Assembly (NCBI GenBank): GCA_965221985.1
Contig: OZ244928.1
Location: forward strand, 186,001-250,000
DNA: 64,000 nucleotides
Reading direction: 5' to 3'
Source: J054 sp965221985
GTDB lineage: Bacteria; Pseudomonadota; Gammaproteobacteria; Steroidobacterales; GCA-2729495
This document shows, in pieces, positions 36,192 to 44,806 of this stretch. Within the stretch, counting starts at the first letter, position 1. Each line of letters begins with the position of its first letter. The position numbers and the translations under genes are program-made. The notes below the pieces were generated by a model that saw only the letters and a list, made by a program, of their open reading frames with translations, made no database searches and had not been told where the DNA came from.

Positions 36192-36953
36192 GTGCCAGTA
36201 CGGCCCACGGAATACGGATCCCGGGGTGTGTGGGGAATTGGAACACCGCAGGCAAATCCCACCGTTGAACAAGAACTGTGGTTGCTTAGACCGCCCCAGG
36301 TCAGCCTGGCCACCGTCCGCTTAGTGAGCCCGTCCACTGAGCCGAGAATTCGACTAAACGATTACTTCGATAATTTGGATCAAAGCCTGTTGCGCTTCGA
36401 TGAGCTTGCCCTAGACGGTTTTGGTTTCGCCTGTACCGGCTCTAGTTATATTCATGGATATCGAGCCGAGCGCGACAGGGTTGCGAAACTCCAGGATCAG
36501 TTCGGCTATCCTATAATTACCGCGGCGTCCGCCATTGAATCCGCCCTGAACACTCTAGGCGCTGAGCGAATTGCAATGATCGCGCCCTACCCCAGCTGGC
36601 TAGCTGAGCTCGGCGCAAACTACTGGCGCGAGCGAGGATTCAATCTGCAGAACATCGAATTGGCGCGCTTGCCGTCGACAGACACCCGCAAGATTTATGA
36701 GCTGGGCAGCCGTCACGCCCTGCAGATACTTGCAAAGCTACCCGATAAATCGGTCGACGCCATCGTGTTTAGCGGCACCGGCATGCCAAGTTTGCGGGCC
36801 ATCATTGCCGCCCAAAAGCAGTGGGGGCTAGATTCAATATCTTCTAATCTCAGTTTAGCCTGGGCCATGGCCAAACAGCTCGGCGCCATCAATACGGAAA
36901 CCTTGCCCGCGCAGCTGCTGGATATCAATGGCGAGCGGCTAGACGACTTGTAA
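36192..36953 (+). CDS. Asp/Glu racemase superfamily protein (maleate isomerase / arylmalonate decarboxylase type)
   Basis: A 253-residue cytosolic protein. It has FGFACTGSSYIHG, which places a Cys at the first catalytic position of this superfamily, ITAASAIESALNTLGAERIAMIAPYPSWL, and VFSGTGMPSLRAI at the second position, where Gly stands in place of the usual Cys. Racemases use both Cys; arylmalonate decarboxylase keeps only the second, so here the single-Cys arrangement is reversed. GTG start at 36192, three bases after the hydrolase stop. A decarboxylase, hydrolase or isomerase role is possible. Confidence 0.78.
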   Translation: MPVRPTEYGSRGVWGIGTPQANPTVEQELWLLRPPQVSLATVRLVSPSTEPRIRLNDYFDNLDQSLLRFDELALDGFGFACTGSSYIHGYRAERDRVAKLQDQFGYPIITAASAIESALNTLGAERIAMIAPYPSWLAELGANYWRERGFNLQNIELARLPSTDTRKIYELGSRHALQILAKLPDKSVDAIVFSGTGMPSLRAIIAAQKQWGLDSISSNLSLAWAMAKQLGAINTETLPAQLLDINGERLDDL

Positions 36954-37000
36954 TAACCAAGTGGATTGCTGGTCGAGTTTTATTGGACTTGTTTCTCGAG

Positions 37001-38221
37001 TTAGGCGATCTGCTCAGACGGATCCGGAGCCTCTGCGGGATCTGGAATCCTGACGAATAAGAAAAACACCCCAAGCAGTAGCACCAGCGCGGCACCCACG
37101 AGCATCGGCAAATTCGCGCCCAAACGATACACCGCGCCGCCCAAGGCAGGCCCGAATATCATGCCAAAGGCCGGTGCTGCCGCAAGCAGGCCCGCCACCG
37201 CGCCCTGCTCCTTGGGGCCCACACTAAGACTGGCTGCAGCATTCAAGCCGGGCGCCGCCAGGGCGAATGACAAGCCCATCCCAGCATAGAGCACATAGAG
37301 CTGCCAAAGTTGATCGGCGAAAGCGAGCATCCACAACACTGCGCTGAAAATAAAAAACGCGAACCGCAGCAGTGCCCGTGGGCTTAATTTCCAAATCTGC
37401 ATGACACCGATTTGAATCACCAGGGTCACCAGCCCCATGGCCAACAGAGCGAACATCGCGACTCGCGTGATTTCGGCGCGGCCGGTGACACCGAAGCCAT
37501 CCTCTATATAGAAAGGTGTCACCACTTGCACAGCGGTAAAAACCATGAATATGACGAACCAAGCGAAGAGGTAGGGAAATACACGCTTATCGGAAAAGCT
37601 GAGTTTGAACCCAGCCGAAGCATCCACATGCCGTTCGGGCTCAACCAGGCTCGCCATGGTGACCGCGGCAGCCACCAAGGCTAGAACGGCGGCCACGTAC
37701 ATGGGCACCACGGGCCCAAAATTCGCCAACAAACCGCCAAAAGCCGGCCCAACGATTGTGCCAATACCACCGGATGCGGCAATGAGCGCCATGCCTTGGC
37801 CACGAGACTGCTCATCAGTCGTATCGGCAATATAAGCCGTTGCGGCTGGTTGAATCGCCGCGGCGAGTACGCCATAGGCTAACCGCGCGCCCAGTAGCAT
37901 CAAGAACAAAGGCGTGGCGGTAAGCCAGGCCCATAAGCCCGCCTGAATACCCAAGGCAAGACCCGCATAGCCGAGCGCAAAACCCACCAGGCCAATCAAG
38001 TAGACCCGTTTTCGGCCTAACCGCTCGCTGGCACGACCCCAGGCGGGGGAAAACATGACGATGGCGACATTCGAGGCGGCGATCAACACCCCGAATTGCA
38101 GCTCAGACAGCCCAATATCCCTCGCCAAAGGTCCGAATATCACATACAGCAGGGATTGGCCCATCCCGTAGGTGACTAGACCAAAGAGTAGGATTGTCCT
38201 GGCGCGCGCGGGAGTACTCAT
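37001..38221 (-). CDS. MFS transporter (DHA1/TetA-like)
   Basis: A 406-residue inner-membrane protein with 12 helices. Between helices 2 and 3 lies PAWGRASERLGRKRVYLIG, the MFS motif A; ARLAYGVLAAAIQPAATAYIADTTDEQSRGQGMALIAASGGIGTIVGPAFGG is typical of drug-proton antiporters and related carriers. The ATG at 38221 (MSTPARARTILL) is preferred over 38260, whose leader lacks homology. Convergent with the racemase-superfamily gene. Confidence 0.9.
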   Translation of the reverse strand: MSTPARARTILLFGLVTYGMGQSLLYVIFGPLARDIGLSELQFGVLIAASNVAIVMFSPAWGRASERLGRKRVYLIGLVGFALGYAGLALGIQAGLWAWLTATPLFLMLLGARLAYGVLAAAIQPAATAYIADTTDEQSRGQGMALIAASGGIGTIVGPAFGGLLANFGPVVPMYVAAVLALVAAAVTMASLVEPERHVDASAGFKLSFSDKRVFPYLFAWFVIFMVFTAVQVVTPFYIEDGFGVTGRAEITRVAMFALLAMGLVTLVIQIGVMQIWKLSPRALLRFAFFIFSAVLWMLAFADQLWQLYVLYAGMGLSFALAAPGLNAAASLSVGPKEQGAVAGLLAAAPAFGMIFGPALGGAVYRLGANLPMLVGAALVLLLGVFFLFVRIPDPAEAPDPSEQIA

Positions 38222-38499
38222 GGGCCCCGGGTCTCGTTGCAACCGGATACTCCACATCAAGGAATAGCGGTGTTAAAAATATATCGTGGTATGCCAGGCA
38301 GGCGCGAAAACTTTAGCGCCCGGGCCGGGCACTGCACTATAACAAATCAAACGGAGAACAAAGCAATTAGCACATGGGCTCAAACCGAAAGATGCGCGAA
38401 AATCGGGCGATTGGCGCTGGACAATTTTCGGCTGGCCAACAAAGGCTTTGATCTTGCCAATTGGCAAATTCCCAAGCCAGCCCAGCGGCGATCTGATCC

Positions 38500-38931
38500 A
38501 TGAGTTCCGATACTTGGTATGCAGCCCTTGCCGACGGCATTTTATTGGTGCATGGCTGCGTCGTTGTATTCGTGATCCTAAGCCCTATAGCCGGGCTGAG
38601 CTGGCTAATTTTTGGCAAGCCCGCCTGGGCGGCGCGAAAAGCAACTCGCTACACGCATATCTGCCTGCTGTTGATTGTCGTGTTACAAGCTTGGTTTGGC
38701 CGGCTCTGTCCACTGACCGTCTGGGAGAATCAGCTGCGCGGGCGCGCCGGAGAAGCGGGCTATGACCGCGGTTTCGTGGCAGATCTGGTATACCGGCTGT
38801 TGTTCTACGACGCCACGATGATTACCTTCGCCGTCGTCTATACCGTGTTCGGCACCGTGTCATTGCTGATATGGTGGCGAGTAGCGGCTATTAACAGTCT
38901 AAGTGACAGCGATGCCGATCTTTCGCGTTGA
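38500..38931 (+). CDS. DUF2784 integral membrane protein
   Basis: A 143-residue protein with four helices. YAALADGILLVHGCVVVFVILSPIAG, RYTHICLLLIVVLQAWFGRLCPLTVWENQLR and YRLLFYDATMITFAVVYTVFG match DUF2784, whose conserved CPLTxWEN motif is present here. Function unknown. It precedes the DUF2007 gene by 29 bases. Confidence 0.9.
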   Translation: MSSDTWYAALADGILLVHGCVVVFVILSPIAGLSWLIFGKPAWAARKATRYTHICLLLIVVLQAWFGRLCPLTVWENQLRGRAGEAGYDRGFVADLVYRLLFYDATMITFAVVYTVFGTVSLLIWWRVAAINSLSDSDADLSR

Positions 38932-38960
38932 TAACATGAAAACTTTTGGAGTCCAGCTCA

Positions 38961-39212
38961 ATGTCCGTGGAACGGCTCGCTTTCGCCTTTGATATCGGCA
39001 CCTTCGCAGTATTAAAGGCACTGCTTCAAAGTGAAGGTATTGAAGTCTTGGATATTGCGCGTGGTGGACATGTGGCCATCGCCGGTGCCGATCAAGGTTT
39101 CTATGTACAGGTTCTGGCAGAGGATCTGCGGCGCGCTGAACAAATTTTGCGTGATAGTGGCTTCGAAAAGTATCTGGTCGACCGGAATCCGCAATCACTA
39201 TTCGGCGAATAG
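38961..39212 (+). CDS. DUF2007 small protein
   Basis: An 83-residue protein: AFDIGTFAVLKALLQSEGIEVLD, FYVQVLAEDLRRAEQILRDSGF. This is the DUF2007 (putative signal-transducing, PII-like ferredoxin fold) pattern. ATG 38961 is chosen over TTG 38946. Probably co-transcribed with the DUF2784 gene. Confidence 0.8.
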   Translation: MSVERLAFAFDIGTFAVLKALLQSEGIEVLDIARGGHVAIAGADQGFYVQVLAEDLRRAEQILRDSGFEKYLVDRNPQSLFGE

Positions 39213-39281
39213 CCCTAAAGAACCCATCTTCTCCCGGCATTCCGGCAATAGCTGATATCTGATGTCGCAAACACCCTAGCC

Positions 39282-40256
39282 TCAAACCTGATACAAGTCG
39301 GCAGCCGCCCTTAGGGTTTTACGCAATTCTTCACGCAACGCCCCGGGCGCCAAGACTTCAACGTCGGCCCCGTATTTCAATATATCCATGAGCAACTCGC
39401 GATGATTGGAATAGGGAACTTTCAGAACATAGGCGCCATCGAGTTCAAAATGCCCATCTTGATCCGAGTGCCATATCTCGCGGGATACCCAGCGGGCCCG
39501 GCGTGGATTAAAACGCAGCACAGCGGTGTGCGTGGCTCGACCAGAGAAGATTCCAAACCCCGCGCTTAGCTGCTGATCTAACGTCGCATCGCTAATTTCT
39601 CGCGCGCGCTTGCTAAGTATCACCGCGCTGCTGATGGCATCCACCGAGAAGGTCCGTAAGCCTTTGCGCAGGTGGCACCAGGCATCGAGATACCAATTGT
39701 CTCTGTAGTGGACCAAGCGCTGCGGCGAAACCTCGCGCGGCAAGGACTCGTTATCGGCACGCCGAAGATGCTCGATCTGCAAACGCCGCCGCGATAACAA
39801 AGCCGAAGAAATGGCCTGAAAGTTGTCAGGTTCCACAGGCCGCACACCCATTTGTAGAATACGAATTCGGCGCGTCAAGTCACTTGCGGAAAAATCACCG
39901 CTATCGAGAACCTTGCGAATACGCTCCCGCAGAGGCCTAACCTGCGGCCCCAATAGGCCGGGTTGCAGACGCTCCAAAAGTTGTTCCATGGTAATTAAGG
40001 CGTGAACTTCTTCCGCGCTAAACCAAAGTCCCGGCAGCTGATAAAGATGTGCCTGCGGCGCCTTCTCATCAAGATAGTAACCCGTGCGCTCACGATCCCA
40101 AACAATGGGCATGCTGAGGCGATCGCGCAGGTATTCCAAATCGCGTTTAAACGTAGCGCGAGAAACGCCGAGTTCCTCTAGAAAATCATCGCGAGAAACT
40201 ATGCGGCGCTGACTTAGCAGGCGATGAATCTTATAAAACCTTTCGGTGCGATCCAC
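39282..40256 (-). CDS. YafY-type WYL-domain transcriptional regulator
   Basis: A 324-residue protein with an N-terminal winged helix (RFYKIHRLLSQRRIVSRDDFLEELGVSRATFKRDLEYLRDRL, 6-50) and a WYL domain (LVHYRDNWYLDAWCHLRKGLRTFSVDAISS, about 180-210) with the C-terminal WCX region (ALKVPYSNHRELLMDILKYGADVEVLAP-like). WYL proteins sense ligands or nucleic acids and often control DNA repair or defence genes. The EVE-domain gene just upstream, 12 bases away, may be in the same operon. Confidence 0.9.
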   Translation of the reverse strand: MDRTERFYKIHRLLSQRRIVSRDDFLEELGVSRATFKRDLEYLRDRLSMPIVWDRERTGYYLDEKAPQAHLYQLPGLWFSAEEVHALITMEQLLERLQPGLLGPQVRPLRERIRKVLDSGDFSASDLTRRIRILQMGVRPVEPDNFQAISSALLSRRRLQIEHLRRADNESLPREVSPQRLVHYRDNWYLDAWCHLRKGLRTFSVDAISSAVILSKRAREISDATLDQQLSAGFGIFSGRATHTAVLRFNPRRARWVSREIWHSDQDGHFELDGAYVLKVPYSNHRELLMDILKYGADVEVLAPGALREELRKTLRAAADLYQV

Positions 40257-40268
40257 GGCTGGACGCCT

Positions 40269-40721
40269 TTACTCTAGTGACAAAATAAATTTCCATTGGC
40301 GCTCGCTGACCGGCATGACAGATAGGCGATTGCCACGCTTCACTAACGCGAAGTCAGACAACTCCTCATGAAGCTTAAGCTCTTTTAGACCGATATTTCG
40401 CTTCAGCTTGCGCTTGTAACGAACATCCACAAGCAACCAGCGGGGTTGCGCGGGATCACTTTTCGGATCGTAGTACTTGGACTTCGGGTCAAACTGAGTC
40501 GGATCCGGACGCGCTTTGCCGACGATACTCATTAGCCCGACTATGCCGGGTTCCTTACAGTTGGAATGGTAGAAAAAAGCCAAATCGCCGGACCGCATAT
40601 CATCGCGAATCATATTGCGCACTTGGTAGTTGCGGACCCCGTCCCAGGGCTCGCGACGGACGGCTTTCAAGTCGTCGATCCCGAATACGTCGGGTTCAGA
40701 TTTCATCAACCAATAGGCCAT
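40269..40721 (-). CDS. EVE-domain protein
   Basis: A 150-residue protein: AYWLMKSEPDVFGIDDLKAV, WDGVRNYQVRNMIRDDMRSGDLAFFYHSNC, GIVGLMSIV, all characteristic of EVE (PUA-like) proteins related to thymocyte nuclear protein 1, which bind modified bases in DNA or RNA. It is followed by a WYL regulator gene. EVE proteins occur both as housekeeping proteins and near modification-dependent systems; nothing of the latter kind is visible here. Confidence 0.93.
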   Translation of the reverse strand: MAYWLMKSEPDVFGIDDLKAVRREPWDGVRNYQVRNMIRDDMRSGDLAFFYHSNCKEPGIVGLMSIVGKARPDPTQFDPKSKYYDPKSDPAQPRWLLVDVRYKRKLKRNIGLKELKLHEELSDFALVKRGNRLSVMPVSERQWKFILSLE

Positions 40722-40873
40722 CAGACTTTAGTCCCTTTACTCCAATGATTTCGCTCTAGCTATGGTAGTCGATTAGTGGTCGACGCACGTAGCCATCCCG
40801 AACCCGAAAATGAGGGACCCCAGGGCCAGAGCCCGTCAATTATAAAAACTGTGGCTCCCGAGGAGACTAAGCC

Positions 40874-40918
40874 ATGATGCATGCTTTATCCTGGCCATTG
40901 CTAGGAGACTCACTATGA
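40874..40918 (+). CDS. Possible 14-codon leader ORF overlapping the lipoprotein start
   Basis: AGGAG (40861-40865) stands 8 bases before an ATG at 40874 that opens a 14-residue frame (MMHALSWPLLGDSL) ending in TGA at 40916-40918, overlapping the lipoprotein ATG at 40915 in an ATGA. Its own Shine-Dalgarno is as good as that of the next gene. It may couple translation; chance is not excluded. Confidence 0.3.
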   Translation: MMHALSWPLLGDSL

Positions 40919-41751
40919 ATCGAGCTTTGGTCATCGCTGTACTACTGGTGCTGGGCCCCTTGGGTGGATGCACCAAAAACATGAGCTTGCAGGCCGATCA
41001 GCCCACAGCCCTATTCCGGGTATCAGGGGCAGAGCAACAACTACTCGCGGTTAAACCGCAGATCTTGGCCGGCCTTGAGGAAAGAAGGGCGGCAATACCC
41101 GGCCCCACCTTAACTGCCCTGCGCGCAAGTATTAACGAGCAATTTGACGATGGGATACTCAGCAATTTCGCTGTAGAGAGCATTCGCGAACAATGGGATG
41201 CGAATCATGGTCAATCCACCTTGAATTGGCTGAATAGCGATATTGGGCGAAAAATAACTGCGTTAGAGGAGCACGCTGCAAGCCCCGAGGGACTTGCAGA
41301 ATTGGAAGCGTTTGCGAAAGAACTAGAAAGCTTTCGCCCAGATGATGCGCGGATTGCCTTGGTCAGGCGGCTCAACGAGAGCGTGAACGGCACAGAAATG
41401 GCCGTGGACAGCTCCCTTGCCATTGCTCTGGCCATTGCGGTTGGCCATAGCGATCCTAGCCAGGTCAGCACGGCGAAAAATATTGAGGCCCTACGCAAGA
41501 AAATATTCGCTGAGCGGGAGTTGCTATTGGCACCAATGGATCGCGCGATACTCGTCTATTTTATTCATACTTATGCGTCGCTAGAAAATACCGAGATACT
41601 TCGCTATGTCGACTTCCTTGAATCGGCGGCGGGACGCTGGTATGTGAATACCACCGCAGATGCTTTTGTTCAACCGCTAATCAATCTATCAATTACGCTA
41701 GGCGAAATAATCAGGGATACTTCCAACCATCGATCAAGCAACGGCGCCTAG
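40915..41751 (+). CDS. DUF2059-like lipoprotein
   Basis: A 278-residue protein with lipoprotein signal (ALVIAVLLVLGPLGGC, lipobox LGGC) and an all-helical mature part. SLENTEILRYVDFLESAAGRWYV resembles DUF2059, in which E-x-x-x-x-x-x-F-x-x-S-x-x-G-x-x recurs. AGGAG precedes the ATG. The stop (41749-41751) touches a GTG in the frame of the next gene, so the two are closely coupled. Function unknown. Confidence 0.65.
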   Translation: MNRALVIAVLLVLGPLGGCTKNMSLQADQPTALFRVSGAEQQLLAVKPQILAGLEERRAAIPGPTLTALRASINEQFDDGILSNFAVESIREQWDANHGQSTLNWLNSDIGRKITALEEHAASPEGLAELEAFAKELESFRPDDARIALVRRLNESVNGTEMAVDSSLAIALAIAVGHSDPSQVSTAKNIEALRKKIFAERELLLAPMDRAILVYFIHTYASLENTEILRYVDFLESAAGRWYVNTTADAFVQPLINLSITLGEIIRDTSNHRSSNGA

Positions 41752-41772
41752 GTGAAATCCAGGACCAACACA

Positions 41773-42981
41773 ATGACAACCATGGATGCCGAAACTATTC
41801 GCTGCCGCAATGATCTCGCCTTGTACGAATCGCTGTTGACGCACGCGGATATCCGGCGCGTTAATCGCCGAATCGCCGATCGCGAAGAGGAAGGTCCCAT
41901 GGGAATTCGTCGGCACTTATTAAGCACCTCAGTCCGGCTGAGTCGTCGCATGAGCCCATCATTGCATGAGATGGCGGACCAGTGCGTAGAAAAATTGGGT
42001 ATCGAAATTCCGGTGGAGCTATTCGTATATTCCAGCCCTCAATTTAACGCAGCTTGTTTCAAACCGGAGAACGAACGGCTTTATGTGATGTTCTCTTCAC
42101 ACTTAATTGAATCTTTTTCGCGCAGCGAACTACTTTTCGTGATGGGTCACGAGTTGGGCCACCACCTATACAAACACCACGATATTCCCATCGGCCACAT
42201 ATTGAGAGGCAACAGCAAACCGAGTCCAGATCTCGCGCTGAAGCTTTTCGCCTGGTCACGCTACGCAGAAATTTCGGCCGACCGCGCGGGAGCACACTGT
42301 GCTCAGGATCTGGAATCGGTCGCCAGCGCCTTATTTAGGCTCGCCTCCGGTTTGACCAGCGATGTCATTGGCTTCAATCTCGAGGATTTTCTAAGTCAGG
42401 TTGATGACATGCAGGTTGAAGATGCCCAACCAGGCCAAGGTGCTCCCCGGGAAGATTGGTTTTCAACCCACCCGTTTAGCCCCCTTAGGGTAAAGGCTCT
42501 AAAGCTATACCACGAATCTGTGCTGGCCCAAAGCGATGGCATTTCCGTCGACGAATTGGAAGAGGCCGTGCTGAAGCTCATGGGCTTGATGGAGCCTAGC
42601 TATATTGAAGGCCGCACACCCGATGCCGAGGCGATGCGCCGGCTACTTTTTGCCGGGGCGGTAACGGTTGCCCAGGCAGACGGCAAGATTACCGATGAAG
42701 AAACCAAGGTTTTCGAAGAGTTTTTCGGGGCGGGCAGCTTGAATGACAAACTAGACTTAGACAAGCTCGCCGACGAATTACCGGGCCGCATAGATCTAGC
42801 GCGAGAAAAGGTAAGCATGTCTCGCCGAATGCAAGTGGTGCGCGATCTTTGCCTAATCGCGAGGGCCGAGGGTCATGGCGGTGAACCAGAGCTAAGGGCG
42901 CTTAACGAGATTGCTGACGGCTTGGAAGTAACCCGTAAATTCGTACAAGATACGCTGCAAGCCGGCCTGGAGCCAGATTAA
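41773..42981 (+). CDS. M48-type metallopeptidase fused to a TerB-like domain
   Basis: A 402-residue cytosolic protein without signal peptide. The N-terminal part holds the zinc motif H126-E-L-G-H-H and a third-ligand helix YAEISADRAGAHC (E166), then DWFSTHPFSPLRVKAL, as in M48 peptidases. After residue about 290 comes LLFAGAVTVAQADGKITDEETKVFEEFF, the TerB/DUF533-like helical domain with its acidic metal-binding motif. AGGA precedes the ATG at 41773; a GTG at 41752 directly follows the previous stop. Domain roles are inferred; substrate unknown. Confidence 0.85.
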   Translation: MTTMDAETIRCRNDLALYESLLTHADIRRVNRRIADREEEGPMGIRRHLLSTSVRLSRRMSPSLHEMADQCVEKLGIEIPVELFVYSSPQFNAACFKPENERLYVMFSSHLIESFSRSELLFVMGHELGHHLYKHHDIPIGHILRGNSKPSPDLALKLFAWSRYAEISADRAGAHCAQDLESVASALFRLASGLTSDVIGFNLEDFLSQVDDMQVEDAQPGQGAPREDWFSTHPFSPLRVKALKLYHESVLAQSDGISVDELEEAVLKLMGLMEPSYIEGRTPDAEAMRRLLFAGAVTVAQADGKITDEETKVFEEFFGAGSLNDKLDLDKLADELPGRIDLAREKVSMSRRMQVVRDLCLIARAEGHGGEPELRALNEIADGLEVTRKFVQDTLQAGLEPD

Positions 42982-43091
42982 TAGAAGTGGCTGCGGCTAT
43001 CGAGCGTAGATTGGCAGGCGTATGGTAAAGGCCATGTTGCTCGAGGCGGTGGCACGGCAGGTAGAAAAATTTAATAGACGGGAATATCGGT

Positions 43092-43682
43092 ATGCGTTAC
43101 TTGAACGACTTGATCGTGCGTTTTTCACGTTCCGCCAGTCTATTCGTTTTGTCAATTATTGTTTTTCTGGGCTCGCTACTCGCGGTTTTCGGACCAATTC
43201 AAAAAGCATTTAGCGAACTCACGGGTGGCGAAGTACCCTTCGATTTTCAGAATAGCTTGACAGTTGAGCAAGTTTTCTCGCAGCTACCAAGCTACACAGA
43301 AAACGCCAAGCAACTGTATTACGCGTTCTCATTTGTTGACTATTTCTTTCCATTTTTCGCCGGTATCTTTCTTGCCGCCATAGCCGCCTTCTCACTGCGT
43401 CATATTTCCCAACACGCATACGATTGGGTCGACCAGCGCGGCCTATTCAGCTTGCTAATGATCGGTACGCTGTTTGACTGGCTGGAAAATTGCAACGCCT
43501 TGCTGGTGATCTACCGCTATCCCGAAATCATGACCACGGCCGCCAATCTGATGGTATTCGCAAAGAAAGGAAAACTAGCCTTTGTGATGCTCAGTCAGTT
43601 GATTGGCTGGTCGCTGCTCATCATTGCTGGCTTTTGTTGGCTGTATCGGCGATTTGGCAGCGCGCCAGGTGGTAAGAACTAG
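43092..43682 (+). CDS. Hypothetical integral membrane protein
   Basis: A 196-residue protein with four predicted helices (about 11-30, 76-97, 114-137, 165-185) and a basic start (MRYLNDLIVRFSRSA). Between helices 1 and 2 is a periplasmic loop of about 45 residues. No family recognised. It follows the M48-TerB gene by 110 bases on the same strand and has a purine-rich ribosome-binding region (GGGAAT). Confidence 0.65.
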   Translation: MRYLNDLIVRFSRSASLFVLSIIVFLGSLLAVFGPIQKAFSELTGGEVPFDFQNSLTVEQVFSQLPSYTENAKQLYYAFSFVDYFFPFFAGIFLAAIAAFSLRHISQHAYDWVDQRGLFSLLMIGTLFDWLENCNALLVIYRYPEIMTTAANLMVFAKKGKLAFVMLSQLIGWSLLIIAGFCWLYRRFGSAPGGKN

Positions 43683-43708
43683 TATTTGCAAAAGCAAAAA
43701 CGCCCAAA

Positions 43709-44665
43709 CTATCCCTTGTACTCAGCCACTCCCGCGACACAGCGCATGGGCGCCTTAAATCCGGTATCAATTATGCCGGCGATCTCGCCAGTTTCCACGT
43801 TGATCTTGGCAATAGTGCCTTCCCAGATATTGCTAACCAGACAGTGCACGCCATCTCCGCATATTTCGATGTCGGACCATCCGTAGGTCTCCAGTGGATA
43901 TTCCTTCAGCAGCTTGCCTTGCTCATCAAGCAACTCCAGCGTATCGCCGCGAGTAATCAACAACCGTCCATCGGGCCAGTACTTCACCGCGATCACCCAA
44001 ACACGATCGAAAATGTCATCGCCAGGATAAGTGACCAGATCGGGCATTTGGCGGTCGTTCCGCACGTCGTAACGCATGAGGCGCTTGCCGGTTTCGGTGG
44101 CATAGGTGATGAACTGGCCATTCGGATGCAGGCTGGAATGCGTCACACCTTTGAACCCGGTCATTTCCGGCGCCGTTTCGGTTTTAAAGGTATTGAGCAA
44201 CTTCCAGTCGGGACTGTATTGATAAATGTATCCAAAGCCCAGCACCCCTTCGCCGGGGATAACGGGGAACTTAGTCGTTGTTCTCTTAGCAATGGGGTTG
44301 TCCGGTTTTTTCTCCGCCTTCATGTGCTCGCCGAGGTACACGTTTCCATCAGTATCAAAACTCGCACTGCGGTAACCCCGCGGCAGGAACTTGTCAGAGA
44401 GGGGTCGTTGCCGACCCGTATTAGGATCGACATGCAGCACGGCTAGATCGTTAAAAGCCCAAAGTAATCCGTCGGGATCAAACTCCAAGCCACCCACAAA
44501 ATGCTCGCCGCCTTCGGTCCACAGTTCACCCTTGAAGTTGAGATCTTTATCGTACTGCCAAATTCGCCCCTCGCCAGCATGATCGTCATCTTCAACATTC
44601 AGCAAGGTGCAACCAATAAAAATATCGCCGTCGGAAAAAGGCAGCATGCTGCTTTCTCTAGTCAT
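43709..44665 (-). CDS. SMP-30/lactonase-like beta-propeller protein
   Basis: A 318-residue protein made of repeated beta blades, for example GRIWQYDKDLNFKGEL, GGLEFDPDGLLWAFND, SASFDTDGNVYLGE, GVTHSSLHPNGQFITYA, AVKYWPDGRLLITRGD, GTIAKINVETGEIAGIIDTG. This resembles gluconolactonase/SMP-30-type six-bladed propellers, which hydrolyse lactones or bind ligands. No signal peptide is visible. It is on the same strand as, and downstream of, the second CbiX-like gene (141-base gap). Confidence 0.7.
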   Translation of the reverse strand: MTRESSMLPFSDGDIFIGCTLLNVEDDDHAGEGRIWQYDKDLNFKGELWTEGGEHFVGGLEFDPDGLLWAFNDLAVLHVDPNTGRQRPLSDKFLPRGYRSASFDTDGNVYLGEHMKAEKKPDNPIAKRTTTKFPVIPGEGVLGFGYIYQYSPDWKLLNTFKTETAPEMTGFKGVTHSSLHPNGQFITYATETGKRLMRYDVRNDRQMPDLVTYPGDDIFDRVWVIAVKYWPDGRLLITRGDTLELLDEQGKLLKEYPLETYGWSDIEICGDGVHCLVSNIWEGTIAKINVETGEIAGIIDTGFKAPMRCVAGVAEYKG

Positions 44666-44806
44666 TTAGAATTCTCTGTTTGTTGTAAGTCTTTCCGATG
44701 CGAAATCTAGTGAGTATGCTTTGACTTATCGGGCCGCTTTTGGCGAACGGTATCCCAAGGATAGATTCCGAATTGCGGCAAGCCCTTGTGCTTGGTAACG
44801 AATACG

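Noticed and set aside
40269..42981. WYL regulator, EVE protein and TerB fusion as a defence island
   Set aside because: No nuclease, methylase or other defence effector is present in this stretch; each family also has housekeeping members.
43022..43213. 63-codon frame before the membrane protein at 43092
   Set aside because: Overlaps the real gene in another frame and has no ribosome-binding site.
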